A stretch of DNA of 64,000 bases from Cyathus striatus (GCA_025738555.1 JAOVFP010000015.1:2604001-2668000); one strand, 5' to 3'. Shown: positions 24,801 through 37,757, numbered from the stretch's first letter. Translations and numbers: made by a program. Notes: a model not told the origin generated them from the sequence alone.

Positions 24801-27800
24801 TCGCACTACCCTGGATGAATCGTTCGCAATGACAGCAAGGATGTACTTCATAATCTGCGGAGTATACCACTTTGTTAAGAAAAGCCCATCGAATGCAGCA
24901 ATGCGAACTTGGGTGTAATTCCCCTCTCTGAAATACTTTGAGCGCTACTTCGACATAAAAAGAAAAAGCCAACCTTGTCAGTGGGAAAAATACCCTTGTC
25001 TGCGCCGGAATAAGATTGGCAAGTCCAAGCATCATATAAAACTATAATACACTCCTCAGTAAGCCTCCAAATCAGGTGTAAATGTACGAACCTCCAACGT
25101 TGCGATCGTTACTATATTATGAGGGGATGGAATTAGCCTATCCATACTCCTGTACCTTTCTACCTCAGCACGAATTTGTTTAATGAGCCCGGCATCTTCA
25201 GCACTTTGTTCATTTCGCGGGTCGGATGGGAGTAGTTCCCCACGCTCCGGCGGCGCTCGTGAAACGAAAGCGCAGGCCCCAGAAGAGATTATAGTACAGA
25301 TATAATAAGCATCAGAATACTAGCTTCAATTAGAGAAAATTTTATGAAGCAGCATTTTTGATGACACTTACAGGATTGGCAGTGTTATCGTTGTATCGCA
25401 GCTGGTCAATGAGGAATTGCCTTACAACGGCCGGCGTTTTACCGTTGTCAAATCTAACACGAGAAATAGCATTGACAAGACTCTTTATTTATGTCAGGAA
25501 GATGAACTGGTAAGTATGATTTCCACGCACCTTCCGAACGAAATATTCCGGAATGTCAGAGAAGTCGTTCGGTTTGGGCACATATTTATGCATAAACAAA
25601 TCCTGTTTCGGATCTTCGGGATCATAACAGTACCGCAAGAAGAGTTTGAACAGATGAAATAAGCCTAGAAACTCAAGCCGGTGGATAGAGCACTGTATGA
25701 GCAAGTCAAAAGGGAACGACGTATAAGCAAAGTTGTGCTAACTTGGATCAACGCCAAGGCAGCTTCACAGCGAATGCGAAAATAATAGTTTGAGACCAAG
25801 ATTGTCTTCGTTAGGGTACTAGCGACAATGGGCGTCGGCTTCTCAGCGAGTGCATGAACAGCCTGTAAAGTAGGCAATCAATTTTCGTTATCGCGCCAGA
25901 ACAGCTGACCGTAACAATCAAGAAAACGAGGGAATACTACCAACCTCAAGCTGAGCAACTACATCCCTGTCTCTCTGCAGTTGAGAAACCCACATAAAAT
26001 CAGGTTGATCAAACTTGATATTTGCAATCCACTCAAAATCAGCGTCCATCCGAATCCATTCGTACGTTGAACCGCTCATAACGTTCTCATCTTCCTCTGT
26101 CCAGTCAGCTACCTTCCAGTTCTCTCGTTCCTGTTCCTTCTCCCAGATTTCCAGCCCAAATCCCATATCAACCATTCCCATCGCCTCAGCTGCTTCAGCA
26201 TCACCTTCAGCCGCAGCCTGAGCCGCAGCTTGGCGAGCAAGATACCGTTTCGTGTTCCTTCGCACACGCTTATACTTGGTATTGAAAGGAACCTCGTAAC
26301 GTTTAAACGGTGTCCAAATATCAAGAACATGTTCATATGGCGTACCATCCGCTTCGTGGATTCGAATAGTCATTTGACCCTGCACGAATACAAAAGTCGA
26401 TATCGGTAGATAAATACCAATAGAGCACACTTACTTCAAAAAATGCAACAGGCTTCATGAGTATACGGTTGATTTCATTGTTTTCAAGAGTCTGGTAAGC
26501 AGGACATTCTTGCCGCATAGTAATTTCTACGGCCATCTTTTTCCTATTGAATGAGGCAGAAAATCCAAAAGAAGGACATCCACTGCCGTATATCCACTGC
26601 TCAGCAAATGTTCGTGGCTCTACTCCGCTGACTTTTCTACACACCCTCAAGAAAGTATGTGTAGATAGTGCATTATTGGGAAGTTCGCCGGTGAGTGCTG
26701 ACAAGAAGACCTTTGGAAGAATTCGACTTAAACCGAGTGATGTACCAGATTTGCCTAATTGACGATCGAGAATATGTAACACTAACGGTGCCTTCAGATT
26801 GATAAAAGGAAGACTGGCCGCGTCCGGTGGGTCAAGGACCTGAGGCTGACATATCGGCGGCATACCACCTATATCCCATTCTGCAACACGTTGCATGTCC
26901 TTCTTGAGTCTAAACCTGTAGTCATTGTTGCCAAATAACTTTCTCAAGAAAAGCCCGGTGATATACAGTGCTAACCCGTTGGTTAGCCATATGTCAGACC
27001 AGGCCTTCGGTATTATGTTGATTCCTGCCCATTGACAAGCTAGAGCATGCGATAGCGAATGTCGTGTTTCAATTGCTTGGTCAATGGAATCTTCTCCGTG
27101 TAGTAAATCAACGGTCACTAACGACATGGTGGCACTGTCGAACCGTTGTGTCGGAAGTTCATCGACAAACACGAGCTTATACGAGCCAAAAGGATACGAC
27201 CCGTATTCAGTCGAATAGAAAGACATGGCAGAGCGTAGAAAGGATGTTGATGTTTGCAAAAAAGATTCATGCCCTGGAAGCCCAAATGCATACATAGGAG
27301 GTTGGGCTACAGTAGATGCAGCATCATCCGGTATCACATCGGCAGGAATTGAATAGAGATGAAATGGCCCAGCAGCAAAGGCTACATGCTGAACGGATGT
27401 TAATACAGGTTGAGAAAACACGAATATTGTTTTGTTTGAGTTGTTGGGATGTGCCACCTGTAGGGTGTGTTATATTCACATAGCCCAGCAAATTATGGAA
27501 ATGCTCACCTGCTCCTGAAGCTCACCACTGCATACAACAACCGTTGGAATGAGATCTGCCGGCTCATCTTCGTCTCGCGTAGGCTCTCTTTCTTCTAGAT
27601 AGCGAGGAACAACGAACTCAAACTCCCAAGTACATCTCTCCCAGAGGTTATCAATACATGGAACCCAACATCTTGCCGAATCAGGGGACGATGGCGTGGT
27701 ATATGCGTGTGGAACGCGCTGGGAATACCAGACACATTAGTCTGAGAACCTAACCAGAAATGCATTGACTTACGTGTGGGTATGTGTCAGTGGGAAGAAT

Positions 27801-28552
27801 GAACTGAAACCCGTCCACTGGGTTACGCAGACTGTAGATAATATGGACTGTAATCGGGCGAATTCAAGCAAACTTTGGGATTGCGCGCCGGGTGTTTGAG
27901 GTTCGGGGGTTGAAACTGAAGCACAGAAGAAGTTCGATCCAGAATCAGAGCCGGAGTAAACAAAAATACGAACCGTCGTTGACGACCAGATGTGACGAAT
28001 ATTGTCCAGAGTGCTTCACGGCTACCTCGCTGGGAATAGCGATCGAAAGCTCTCCCTCATCACTGTCTTGCAGTGCAGAATATAGCTTGCGCTTAAATTC
28101 TGGATGCCGATGGCAGTCTGCAGCTTCGCTGGGGGAGTTGAAATTGATATTGGACAGGGGATCGTGGTGTACGAAATCTGCTGCATGGCCAGCTACGGAG
28201 ACCGAATGGATACCTGGGTGGCCCAGAATTTGAGCGATACAAAAAGGCAGAAAAGAATGGAAGACGTACTGCACTGGCGTGAATGAAGATGGAGCGTCCT
28301 GAGCTCGCTGCTGGCCGGAATAATGGTGAGTTCCGTATAACCCTTAGAAAGAATTAGTTGAAGTGAACACGAAATGAAGAGCGCCATACCCAAAGGCTCC
28401 CAGAAAAGTCGAGTTCCAAGACAACTTTCTGATGGCTAGTAGAGAAATGACAAGGTATCAGTTGGGAAATGAGGACACCATGAAAGAAATGAGACGTATA
28501 TGGTGAAACCACGTCGGATATGCTCGCGTTGAGAAAGAATGCGCGTGTCCAT
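21855..28552 (-). CDS. TAF2: TFIID subunit TAF2 with three C-terminal bromodomains
   Basis: About 6.7 kb, many short introns. The N-terminal half is TAF2: HQKVVLELDFSGSLWG, YTELTIIPASSELRTLHLHS, then an M1-aminopeptidase-like fold. Zinc-site residues are lost (HSLSHALACQW where peptidases have HExxH) and GAMEN is absent, as expected for TAF2. A HEAT-like part ends near 24,560. After a Pro/Ala linker come three bromodomains. BD1 has LLFLQPVDPI, DPMDLSTMGAKL and NAKLYNAPGSF; BD2 has FARPVDPI, HPMDFGTISNKL and NCRQFNPP; BD3 has FREPVDPI, DLRTIRQKL and NAIKFNG. Each keeps the Asn that contacts acetyl-lysine. Between BD1 and BD2 lies a Lys/Glu/Asp tract. The start at 28552 is uncertain. Usual TAF2 lacks bromodomains; in-frame splicing makes one gene likely, but two adjacent genes are not excluded. 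Confidence 0.85.
23043..23133 (-). repeat. Coding hexanucleotide-like repeat (Lys-Glu/Lys-Asp tract in TAF2)
   Basis: On the + strand the sequence is a run of CCTTTT/CCTTGT/CCCTGT words. On the coding strand it encodes about 30 residues alternating Lys with Glu or Asp, with a few Arg. A shorter tract of the same kind lies near 22,745-22,790. Such tracts change length readily and would form a charged helix between the first two bromodomains. Confidence 0.8.
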
Positions 28553-28782
28553 TTCAACGGAGAATTGAAGGGGAAGCAAGAAAGAGATATAACAAGGTCC
28601 AGAATGAAGAATAAAAGAGAATAGATAGTAGTGGGGGGGAAGGAGCCGAGGGAGGAGAGGAGAACACTGGATGAAATGATGACCAGTGACTGAAGTAAGG
28701 TCTGTAGCCGTGACTGAGGCTCAGTGAGAAGCCCTTCCTCGCATTACCTAATCACACCCCTCCCCTTCCGCACACCCTCACC
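28553..28782. promoter_or_regulatory. Divergent promoter, TAF2 / LTV1
   Basis: About 230 bp between the two start codons, purine-rich on the + strand near 28,620-28,660 (a GGGGGGGAAGGAG run). No TATA box is evident. Confidence 0.45.
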
Positions 28783-30656
28783 ATGCCTCCAAAAAAATCA
28801 ATATTCCGCCAGTCAGGCGCAAAGCACTTTCAGCTTGTCCATCGCTCCCAGCGCGATCCTCTCATTCACGATCCAGAAGCCAGCCAACACGTTCTCAAGC
28901 CCTTTGTTCGTGAAAATGCCAAAAAAGTATGTTATCCGCAACCACATCTATTCTTTTTATTTCATCTAATCTTTCTTTGAACAGGGAAAATCTCGCGCTG
29001 ATCTGGAGGAGCTTATGTCTCCTGAACAACTAGGCGATGATCACCGAAAAAATATAGGCGAAGCTGCTCTCTATGGAATTTACTACGATGATACCGAATA
29101 TGACTACATGCAACATCTGCGCCAGGTTGGCATTCAAGAAGATGGTGTTGACAGCGTTCTTTTAGAGGCTCCAACCACCTCAAAATCTAAGGGAAAGAAA
29201 AAAGAGTTTGACCTGCTACCGGAAGGCGTTCTTGCGTCGACCTCGGAACTCCCTAGGACGTATGAATCGCAACAAGCCATTCCGGAAAGCATATCCAGAT
29301 TCCAGCCAGAAATGGATCCTCATCTTCGTCAAGTACTTGAAGCATTGGAAGACGATGCCTTTGTGGACGATGACCTAGAGGACGATTTCTTTGATAACCT
29401 AGTGGCGGATGGTGAGCGTGAAAGCGACGAGGACCTGGAGTTCGACTTCGACGAGGACGGTATTGATGAAGGTGCTGTTGGCGCAAGTGTTGATGAGAGT
29501 AGTAAGGATAAATCCGAGACAGATGGCACGAGCTGGGAGGAACGTTTCGCTGCTTTCAAGAAGTCTCATAAACAGGCTGAAGAGGATGGTGGAACTGATG
29601 ATGGTTTCACCTCCGAGGCTGGCGATACAGTCAACGGTCTTCCTGCTATATCTGTTATTGGGGGAAAAAAGAGGCGACGAAAAGGTACTAGCGAAGCGTC
29701 AGGGTATAGTATGAGCAGCTCGTCAATGTATCGAAATGAGGCTCTTCAAACGCTCGACGAGCGGTTTGATCAGGTTTGATCAATGTTTTTATCATTAGCT
29801 GTCGCGTTCTGACCAATTGGCAGATGGTTCTGAGGGAATACAATAAAGACGGCGATGAAGAGCCGGAGATGTCAGACTCGGATTCGGATTCGAATGAAGC
29901 ACCTGAGCTGATTACTTCACGCGAAGATTTTGACTCAATGGTGAATGAATTTTTGAACGACTATGAGATTCTAGGTCGCAAAATGAAGCCGAAGCTGGAA
30001 GGAGAAAGTGGCCCCGCTAAACTAGATACCCTCCGGCGTGCTATGGGACAAGATGAACGCGTCCGCGTTACGGACGGTGACGACGACAGTGATAATGACC
30101 TTGTCGAAGAAGAGGACAAAAAGGATCGATGGGATTGCGAAACGATTCTCTGTAAGTATGGTTTTACTGCTTCTTAAATCCTCTCTGAGATGTATTGCAG
30201 CCACGTATTCCAATCTCGAAAACCACCCTCGGCTGATTAGGGCTCGTGACAAGAAAATTACACCGAAAATACATCTCGATCCCCAAACAGGTTTACCGTC
30301 TATCCTCAACGACTCGCAGAAGGAGAATACGAAAGTAAGGAGAGGTCGGGGGCATGTAACCTTCCAGGCACTCTCTGAAGAATCGGATGAGGATACAGAG
30401 ACTGAGTCGCGCGGTAGGTTTTTTTGTGATTTACAAGGATGCGTACTAAATGTGGCATGTAGTGAGACGACGGATGGTAGCTCGAGCGCGTGATGAGTCA
30501 AAGGAAGAAAAAAAGGTGCGCAAGGCGGCGGTGAAGGCCGAGCGGCAATCACGCAGAGTGGAGAAAAAAGCTACAAAGGAGCAGTTTGAGAGCGAGTTTA
30601 AGACGCAGAAGAAGACGATAGGGAACAAGGAGCGCAAGCTGCGTAAACTAAGCTAG
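28783..30656 (+). CDS. LTV1: 40S ribosome biogenesis and export factor Ltv1
   Basis: Start 28783. The N-terminus has the family signature KHFQLVHRSQRDPLIHDPEA; an intron follows at about 28,928-28,984. The next exon reads GIYYDDTEYDYMQHLR and the very acidic stretch DDDLEDDFFDNL, typical of Ltv1. The C-terminal part contains the FLNDYEILGRKMKP block and ends in a basic coiled segment (KERKLRKLS). Ltv1 travels on the pre-40S particle, organises the uS3 region of the beak, and leaves after casein kinase 1 (Hrr25) phosphorylation. A CK1 gene of that type lies at the far end of this window, though the distance makes this only a curiosity. Confidence 0.9.
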
Positions 30657-30876
30657 AACAGCGTGTACTACTAGAGATAAGATTAGATAGAGGGATTTCT
30701 GGGCTGTAATCTGATCTATGACATCAGTCTTGGCATCTTGGCAGCGCCATAGCAATCATCGATGAGCAACGACGAGCTTAGCCAGCATCTCTTTTTCTTT
30801 CACTCATCGATTTTCTAATACCACTGCTTATTTACTTCGGAATTATCTCTGGAATTTAGCAATATATCAACATATC

Positions 30877-33800
30877 ATGCCTCAGCCATCCACCACCTTC
30901 TTGCTGGTGTCCCTCTTCCTCGTCGTCCTCCCCTCCTATACATATGCCTTTGGCGCGGGAGACATCCCTGATTTCGCTTATTTAAATGGTTCGTGCCTAG
31001 CTGCCATTTCATTTCAGTCTCGCTCACACACCCCAGACAAAGCCTTCAGACATGGAGACATCGAAAACATCCTTGAAAGCCTTGTAAAGCATGTCGGAAA
31101 TGCCGCCGTCGGCGGTGGTATTCTTGGATTCGCAAAGCATGTCATCAAGCAGGCTTCTGGCGGCTCAAAATTCAGCAAAAGCGATGTTAAGAAAGTCTAT
31201 TTTGTGAGCCTTTCACGTTTGTGTGAAGCAAAATGAAAATTCTCATGTCTGTTTTCAACACCAGGGAAATTGGCTTCGCGATTACTCTCAGGTAACTTAG
31301 CAATGAGCAGTTGTTATAATTCAACATGCTCACAATGACGTAGGCTATGGATATTGCTGGCTTAAGCAAGCTTTCTGCTGATACACTCGTTCTCGTCGTT
31401 GCGGTTCTCGGATTCATGGTAAGAATCTCTTTAAAATGTGATTCGAACAGTACCTACCATTTTCTCAAAAGACCTTTGGTTTTGCCACTGAAGAATTTGA
31501 GGTTACTGCTGACAGACTTGGCGTTTACCTTCCAGTGGAGCATATTGATAACCCGAAGTACGTTCTTAGTCTCTTCGATATAGTCGTGTAAAACTGATGG
31601 TGCTACAGGGGATATGCGGAGAAAGAAGGAGATGCTCGGGAATATCACCCAAAACTTCGTCCCCCTGTTGATCCTCGTGAACTCGAGATTGACGAACGCA
31701 CTGGCATGAAGGTAACGTCACTTATTTTTCCCAACCCCCAAAATGCTTACTAGCTGGTGGTAGAAATACATGGCCACTGAAGATGAAGGTTGGGATACAT
31801 CCACCGCTTTCATTCGTCGCACTTTCCAAGCATGTATTGAGCATGGTCGTCGTGCCGAAGGTCAAGAAGGCGCTGACCTTTGGGAAGCGTACCGTCTTCT
31901 CGGACAGGGTCTTCACACTATGGAGGATTTGTTAGCTCACAGCAACTGGTGCGAGATTGCCTTGCGAAAGATGGGCCATGAAGAAGTTTTCTGTCACGTT
32001 GGCGACAATGGTGAAGTATATAAAGCATCAAAAAATTGAGTCAATATACTGACGAACCTTCTGCAGTTATCATAGAGACTCCTAATGGACCTGCTCCTCC
32101 AATTGTCACTGGTACCTTTGGAGGTTAATACCTTGTACCTAAAAGACGTACATGTACTTAATATTTTCCCAATAGGTGCTGACTTCCTACACTCGCTTAT
32201 TGGCGAAGCCGGAGAGTAAGTGTTTCTTATTACCCCTTCGAGGATAACTTCTCAACATTTCCTTAGCCATCTGAGTCAAGCGAGCGTCACAGACCTTTCA
32301 CAAAAGCTAGATGCATCACAAGGCGATAACGAAAACAACAATATTTCCCAGCTTAAAACTTTACTTGGCAAGCTTCCTATTGGTGGAGGCCAGGATAAAG
32401 TGAATGAGACGGAAGAAATTCATGAGAAGGCCAAGGCCTATCATTTTAATCCCGATAATATTGCACCCCCAGAGGTCCAAAAGCAGTTACTGGATCTTTT
32501 ACGCTGGCGCGATAATGTCATGAGGGATATCTTGGCCAAAATCGAGATGATCCCTGGTTTAACAGACTTGATGGACGAGTTGACTAATGCCCTGAATGCT
32601 TGTGAGTTCCTAGATGGATATGTTAAGATAAAAGCTAATTCCCACCTTAGATGTATACACCATCCTTACCCCATACCTGGCACCTATCCTTAAACAGGCC
32701 ACAGGTGCCCTCGATGAGGGAAGCAAGGCCGTGATCAATAATCAAGACCAATATGAGGTAAGTAGTAATCATTCTTATAATAATATTACCACATTTGATT
32801 CTCGTTAACTATAACTAGGTCTTTGATAACCCAGATGCTTCAGATCCTTCTCACAGTTTGCTATCCAAGGATCATTTCGGTCTTATACTTAACGAGCCGG
32901 CCGGGAAAATCGCCCAGATTGTTGTTGAGCACACGGTCAACCTGATCGTCCAGGTAATTCTGTTGTACCCGCACATGTTGACTCAAAAGCTTACGGAATA
33001 TATGCTAGACTTGGTCGAACGACGAAGATGTTAACGGTGTGATCGACACAGTAAGCTGCCGCAGTGTCCAAACTGTTTCGAGTGAATCTCATAGTATGTA
33101 CAGATTCTAGAAGCCTTCCACCATCCATATTATGCTACCGGAAACTCTCAGATTCAGCATCAAATGTTCGAGGAAATGGAGAAGTGGTTAGGTGGGCTCG
33201 GACCAGACGAGACTGAGCAAGTGATCTATGCACTGACTAAGGTTTGTGGAGTTCCCTTTTCTAGGAATATATACTGAAAGTTTCCAAAGGAAAGCGTTCG
33301 TGATCACAAGAACAAGCGAATTGGTTCTGAAGACCAAAATTGGGAGGAGCCTGGATACGGTGGTTGCGGTAGTCATGGTGCTCCTAAATTCAATACTCCT
33401 CAAACTACCAGCACTTCAGGAGGATACCAAGGCATGTGGATACTAAATGTATTTGGCAATAATTGCTTATCCATGCTTCACTTCTTAGGCAGATCTTCTA
33501 CCCGCCACGATAACTACGGTTCGTCCAACGATGATTTGGGTTATCAGTCCACTGGAATGCACGGGAAATCTAACACCAACCGTTATGGCTCAAACAACAC
33601 CGAAGAAAGAGAGGATCAATATGAATCCGGAGGGACCTTCGGAAAATCCAACGCAAGTCGTCACAGCTCAAGCAACACCCAAGAAAGACTCGGAGAGGAT
33701 CAATATGGATCCAGTGCGACCTTCAGGAAATCTAACGCAGGTCGTTATAGCTCGAGCAATACGTATGAAAAATCCAATAAAGACGATCGATATAGCTCGA

Positions 33801-34570
33801 GTAACACATATGAACAACCCCAGCAAGAAGATCGCTATGGTTCGGATAGAGCGTATGGGGGAGGGTATGGTCGTCAAAGTGCGACTGAGGGATATGGTAA
33901 ACGAAATGAGGAATCCTCTGGATATCAATCACACGGGCGAACTGAATACGGTAACGAGGAACCTACAGAAAGTAGGTATGGCAGACAGCCGGAATATGGA
34001 GGCGCAGAGCAAGACGATTACGTAAGCAGTGCCTACGGTAGGCAAGAAAATCGCTATGACGGGAGCAGTCAACCCCCCCGCCCTCGCGCCGACGAGGACA
34101 AGTATAGCCAATCTCGCCAATCCGACGAGGTATATGGAGGGTCCGGGCGCTATAGTGATCGAGGAAATGAAGAAGATAGCTATGGTGGTGGTCGTAAACG
34201 TCACAACGAGCATGATAGCATCCCATACAGCAGCGGCGGATATAAGGAAGAACCTCGTCATGCATCTCAGGGGTATGCACCGTCGTATACCCAGCCCATG
34301 GAGCGTAGCTATGGTGGAGGTGACGATAACCGAGGCAGTGACGACTATGGTACCAGCAGTTATGCAGAAAGACGCGACAACGAAGTGGGATATGGCGGCC
34401 AGGAAAAGTCCTACGGTTCTAACTATGATCAAAGGCCATCAGGATATGCACCCAGCTATGGCGGTGAAGACGACACTTTTGGTGCTGAAAGGCTGAACAT
34501 TGGTAATGATGGTGATAACGAGGAGCATAGCCGCCATCATCATGGGCGCAGGCATCACGACGAGTACTGA
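30877..34570 (+). CDS. het-c: HET-C family secreted/membrane-route protein
   Basis: Spliced gene for a homologue of Neurospora HET-C, an incompatibility protein in that ascomycete. An N-terminal signal peptide (about residues 1-25, hydrophobic LLVSLFLVVLPSYTYAFG) precedes the conserved body. AYLN joins across the first intron to DKAFRHGDIENIL; then come VYFGNWLRDYSQAMD, LHTMEDLLAHSNWCE and GTFGGADFLHSLIGEAGDH. The last exon (about 33,490-34,570) is a low-complexity tail rich in Gly, Tyr, Ser, Arg and Asp. Its first part is an imperfect ~30-residue repeat around KSNAxRxSSSNT. Neurospora HET-C also has a Gly-rich end. Whether the basidiomycete protein acts in self/non-self recognition cannot be read from the sequence. 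Tandem with LTV1 and MED11. Confidence 0.88.
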
Positions 34571-34766
34571 GTGAATAGATAATCGAATCAGGAGGGTGGG
34601 TGATGCAATGACAGTCGGACTGTTGGAGCGATTGTGATTCTTGAAATACGATACAGTTGTGTACATACAGCTTTGAATTATGAAGTCGAGAATACTTTGA
34701 GGTACTTTCGTTTATGTAAACTTAGCCGCGTGCACATGTTTGAACAACAGGGTTTGCTTTACGACC

Positions 34767-35389
34767 ATGGAGCACGAACAGCAGGAAGAACACAGCACCG
34801 ACGTCGATCCTATTTGGACGACAAGTCGTACAGCAAGGCAAATATACGCCTTAGGGGAAGTAGAGAAGGTTTATAACTTTCGGTTAACACTTGATACTTA
34901 GCGCACTGAACATGCTCTTTAGGATATCACTCGTTTACTTTACCTAGCGGCATCTTCAATCTCCCTTCTTACCTTACCGCAGACAGATGGACCTGAAGAT
35001 AACTTGCCTCAAGGAGAAGAACGTTCTGAGCAGTTTGTTTTAGAAGTCAATGAATACTTCGAACGCCTGGATGTATGCCTTCATCGCTACCAGTAAGACA
35101 TAACCTAACCTTTATACTCCAGTCCATACAGGTAGCAATACGCTCTTCGCTAGCGCATATAAGGCATTCCCGTATCGCTCCATCTGCTATCAACGCCCCT
35201 CCACTAGGCTTCCTGCCTCCATCTCTCGGTGTTGGACTTCCTTCTGAAACTAGAACATCCAAGAAAAGCCGTGGTTTGCAAGAGGAACGAATGGAGAGGG
35301 ATGCATGGAAGGGTATCCTCGAAGCTCTCACGCGACTGAAAGAAATTAGAGATAAAGAGCAGGCTTCCAGTACTGATATGCAAGAATAA
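34767..35389 (+). CDS. MED11: Mediator complex subunit 11
   Basis: Small spliced gene in the Mediator head module, which links activators to RNA polymerase II. Reading from 34767: RTARQIYALGEVEK, an intron, DITRLLYLAASSISLLTLPQ, then EQFVLEVNEYFERLD and, after another intron in phase, SIQVAIRSSLAHIRHSRIAP. The helical hairpin with its conserved LGEVEKDI and SLLTLPQ blocks is that of Med11. The C-terminal part (PPLGFLPPSLGVG and a charged end) is less conserved. It ends 95 bp from the convergent tubulin cofactor A gene. Confidence 0.85.
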
Positions 35390-35484
35390 CGGGGTCATTA
35401 AGCGCATGGTAAGTGCAGCTACTGAAATACAAAGAGTCCATTGGTATACTAGAACGCATCCCGCGTTCCTTCCATGTCCACAGT

Positions 35485-35980
35485 TTAAGCATTAGCTTCC
35501 TCGAGGATCTCCTCTGCCCGTAAGAATTCCTCAACTTGAGCAAGCTCCTGCACTTTCTTTGCCGATACCTACAACCAAAATGAATTTAGACCAACACGAT
35601 AGGCGGACGGACGCGTACAACAAGATCCCGAAGCTCTCCAGTGGCCTTGCCCAGGCGTGTGGCGACATCTGTGACCATCCTATTTGATTCATCATGCATT
35701 TTCCACTTTTCCGTACGTTAACAAGCTTTTGTAAATTTTATGTAGCAAAAATACGTACAGCGTTTTTGATATCCCATTCATCTGCCCCATTCGCAGCGAG
35801 CTTGTCACCCTTTTGCTTCAGTCCATCAGCTTCCTCTTGGTAAAGCCTATGTTCCTTGAGTAAACTGTGGCGAGCAGTTGTTATTGCTTCTCTTTACGTA
35901 TGAAACTTCGACAGGACTAACCGTTTCACAACTCCGGATTTTATCTTGAGCTGCCTTTTAACTGAGGATATATCAGACAT
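35485..35980 (-). CDS. TBCA: Tubulin-specific chaperone A (cofactor A, Rbl2-like)
   Basis: Short spliced gene, about 110 codons in four exons. Start 35980: MSDISSVKRQLKIKSGVVKR, intron, LLKEHRLYQEEADGLKQKGD then DEWDIKNA. An intron leads to WKMHDESNRMVTDVATRLG and KATGELRDLV, and the end is VEEFLRAEEILEEANA. This is the three-helix bundle of cofactor A, which captures free beta-tubulin during folding. The length agrees with the family. Neighbour MED11 is convergent with only 95 bp for both 3' ends. Confidence 0.87.
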
Positions 35981-37757
35981 GTTTGGATTCGGGTTGAAGA
36001 TTTTAAAGGAAGAGATAGTAATTAGATGTTACAATCAACAAGCGTTGTTACTATCAGTGTGTACTTATTATCTAATGACGACGTCTTACTCTACGAAAAA
36101 ATGACCTTATCGATTAGAACAACTTTCAACTCGAACCTTCGAGCTCAAACGGATGTACAAATGCATAATGGTCGGGGTTTCATTCTGATATCGTACTACT
36201 ACAGGGTTGCAATGTACAGTACAACTCGGTCTGAAACGCTGCGTAAAAGAACATAAAAGAGAACAGAATGCTCGACCTATTGTCTGCGCATGCGCAAAGA
36301 GCACGAATAGTTCTACAGAATTGCAGCAAGGGTTGTGTGAACCGGGGCATAGGGTGGCATATCGAAGCGTAAGCGTTGTCTCGATTGATAAATGAACGTC
36401 CAGCCAAACCGACTTGCGGATAGCTAGGAAGCGCATCAAGCGGCTTCTACAAGTTCCTACGGAATCACAGGTTGAGCTACTGGCTCGAATACTTACCCAT
36501 CCAGCAAACTACGGCTGCGCACCATTCGAAGGACAACTGGACTAGCCACATTACACAACGAAATCGCGAAAGACGGGAAAATATTCATGAACGTGTGTAG
36601 CTCTGTTCCATGTGAAGCCGAGAAATTGCAAACATCCAGAAACCTTGAGGACAGTCGTTTCGTCATCAAAATCCGCCCTCGCCGCACCAATCCAAATCTT
36701 CCCAAGCCGACTGCAAAGCCAAATCATGCTCTCATAGGCATAGTAATTGACCAGAACAATGAGATCATAACTGACAATAGATACCGAATGCCAGTGACTC
36801 GTCGGAGGGAAAGGAATAGGAGATAAGGATAGGAGAAGCGTAGGGAGAAGATGTGTCGTGACCGAAAGCGCTGATCAGGCGTTTGTAGTCTTGACGGAGG
36901 GGACGCGGGATAGTGAATATAGGATGTGGAAGCAGCGGAAATAAAGTAATAAAAAATGCGATGTGCGAGAAGGGGTGTCGATCCATAGACGGAATTGCTC
37001 GGGTCCAGAAGGCCATATTCCATGTACTGCTGCAGGAAAATCTTGAGGAATTTGTGAAAAAGAACGAAAGCGACACTTGTGTCTTAGTACGCGAGGCACG
37101 GAACCACAACTAAGTGGTCGTCGCCTCAAGCGGACGGATTGAAGGCGGAGCGGGAACAGAGGCAGGGACAAATCGACAAGTGAAAAGAGGATAGTACAAG
37201 AAAGCGCCACAAGGTGTATATATGCGATTCACGCACTCGCACTCACGAGGAGGGAGACATCGTGGCTCAAGCATCACCGTTGGGTCTTGTGTCGGTGTCG
37301 TGTCCTGACCAAAGCTACAACCGGATTCCAGGAGTCCGTCGTCGCTGTCTATTTCTTCCTCCACCCAGCCAAAGCGATAGCACAAAAGATGGCCACTGGC
37401 CAGAAATTCGGTGCAGGCTAACAATCGCAAATCGGCGGGCGTGCGGCGCGGCAGCAAAGAAGGGGATGAGATCAGCAGGGATAGGGAGATAACCATGGAG
37501 TGCGTTTCCAACGCACAAGCCTAGAGCAATCCCTGTCAATGTACAACACATTGGGGGGATGAGAGAATACGTGAGAATGCCGTAATATATACAATAATGC
37601 CATGATAGTCCGTGTCATAAATCAAATGCAGTTCACCTGTCCTAGCAGGTTATCGAACGTGAGAGCCGTCATATATTTTGAGACGTCGTGGGGTGACCCA
37701 ACGGCATAAAATGTGAGAGATTCTTGACGGTCTCACGGCTCCAAGATCGCGAGGCGA
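35981..37757. other. Intergenic stretch with an unresolved possible small gene
   Basis: No gene could be modelled with confidence. On the + strand an open frame ending at 36826 encodes KDGKIFMNVCSSVPCEAEK. It faintly recalls the start of a PIH1 domain and could be the last exon of a spliced gene beginning near 36,270, but the phases I tried do not join. On the minus strand a possible start ATGTCTCCCTCCTC plus a GTGAGT donor lies near 37,260-37,240, with an open frame to 36,724. The perfect palindrome TGCGCATGCGCA is at about 36,283. Transcript evidence would decide. Confidence 0.25.
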
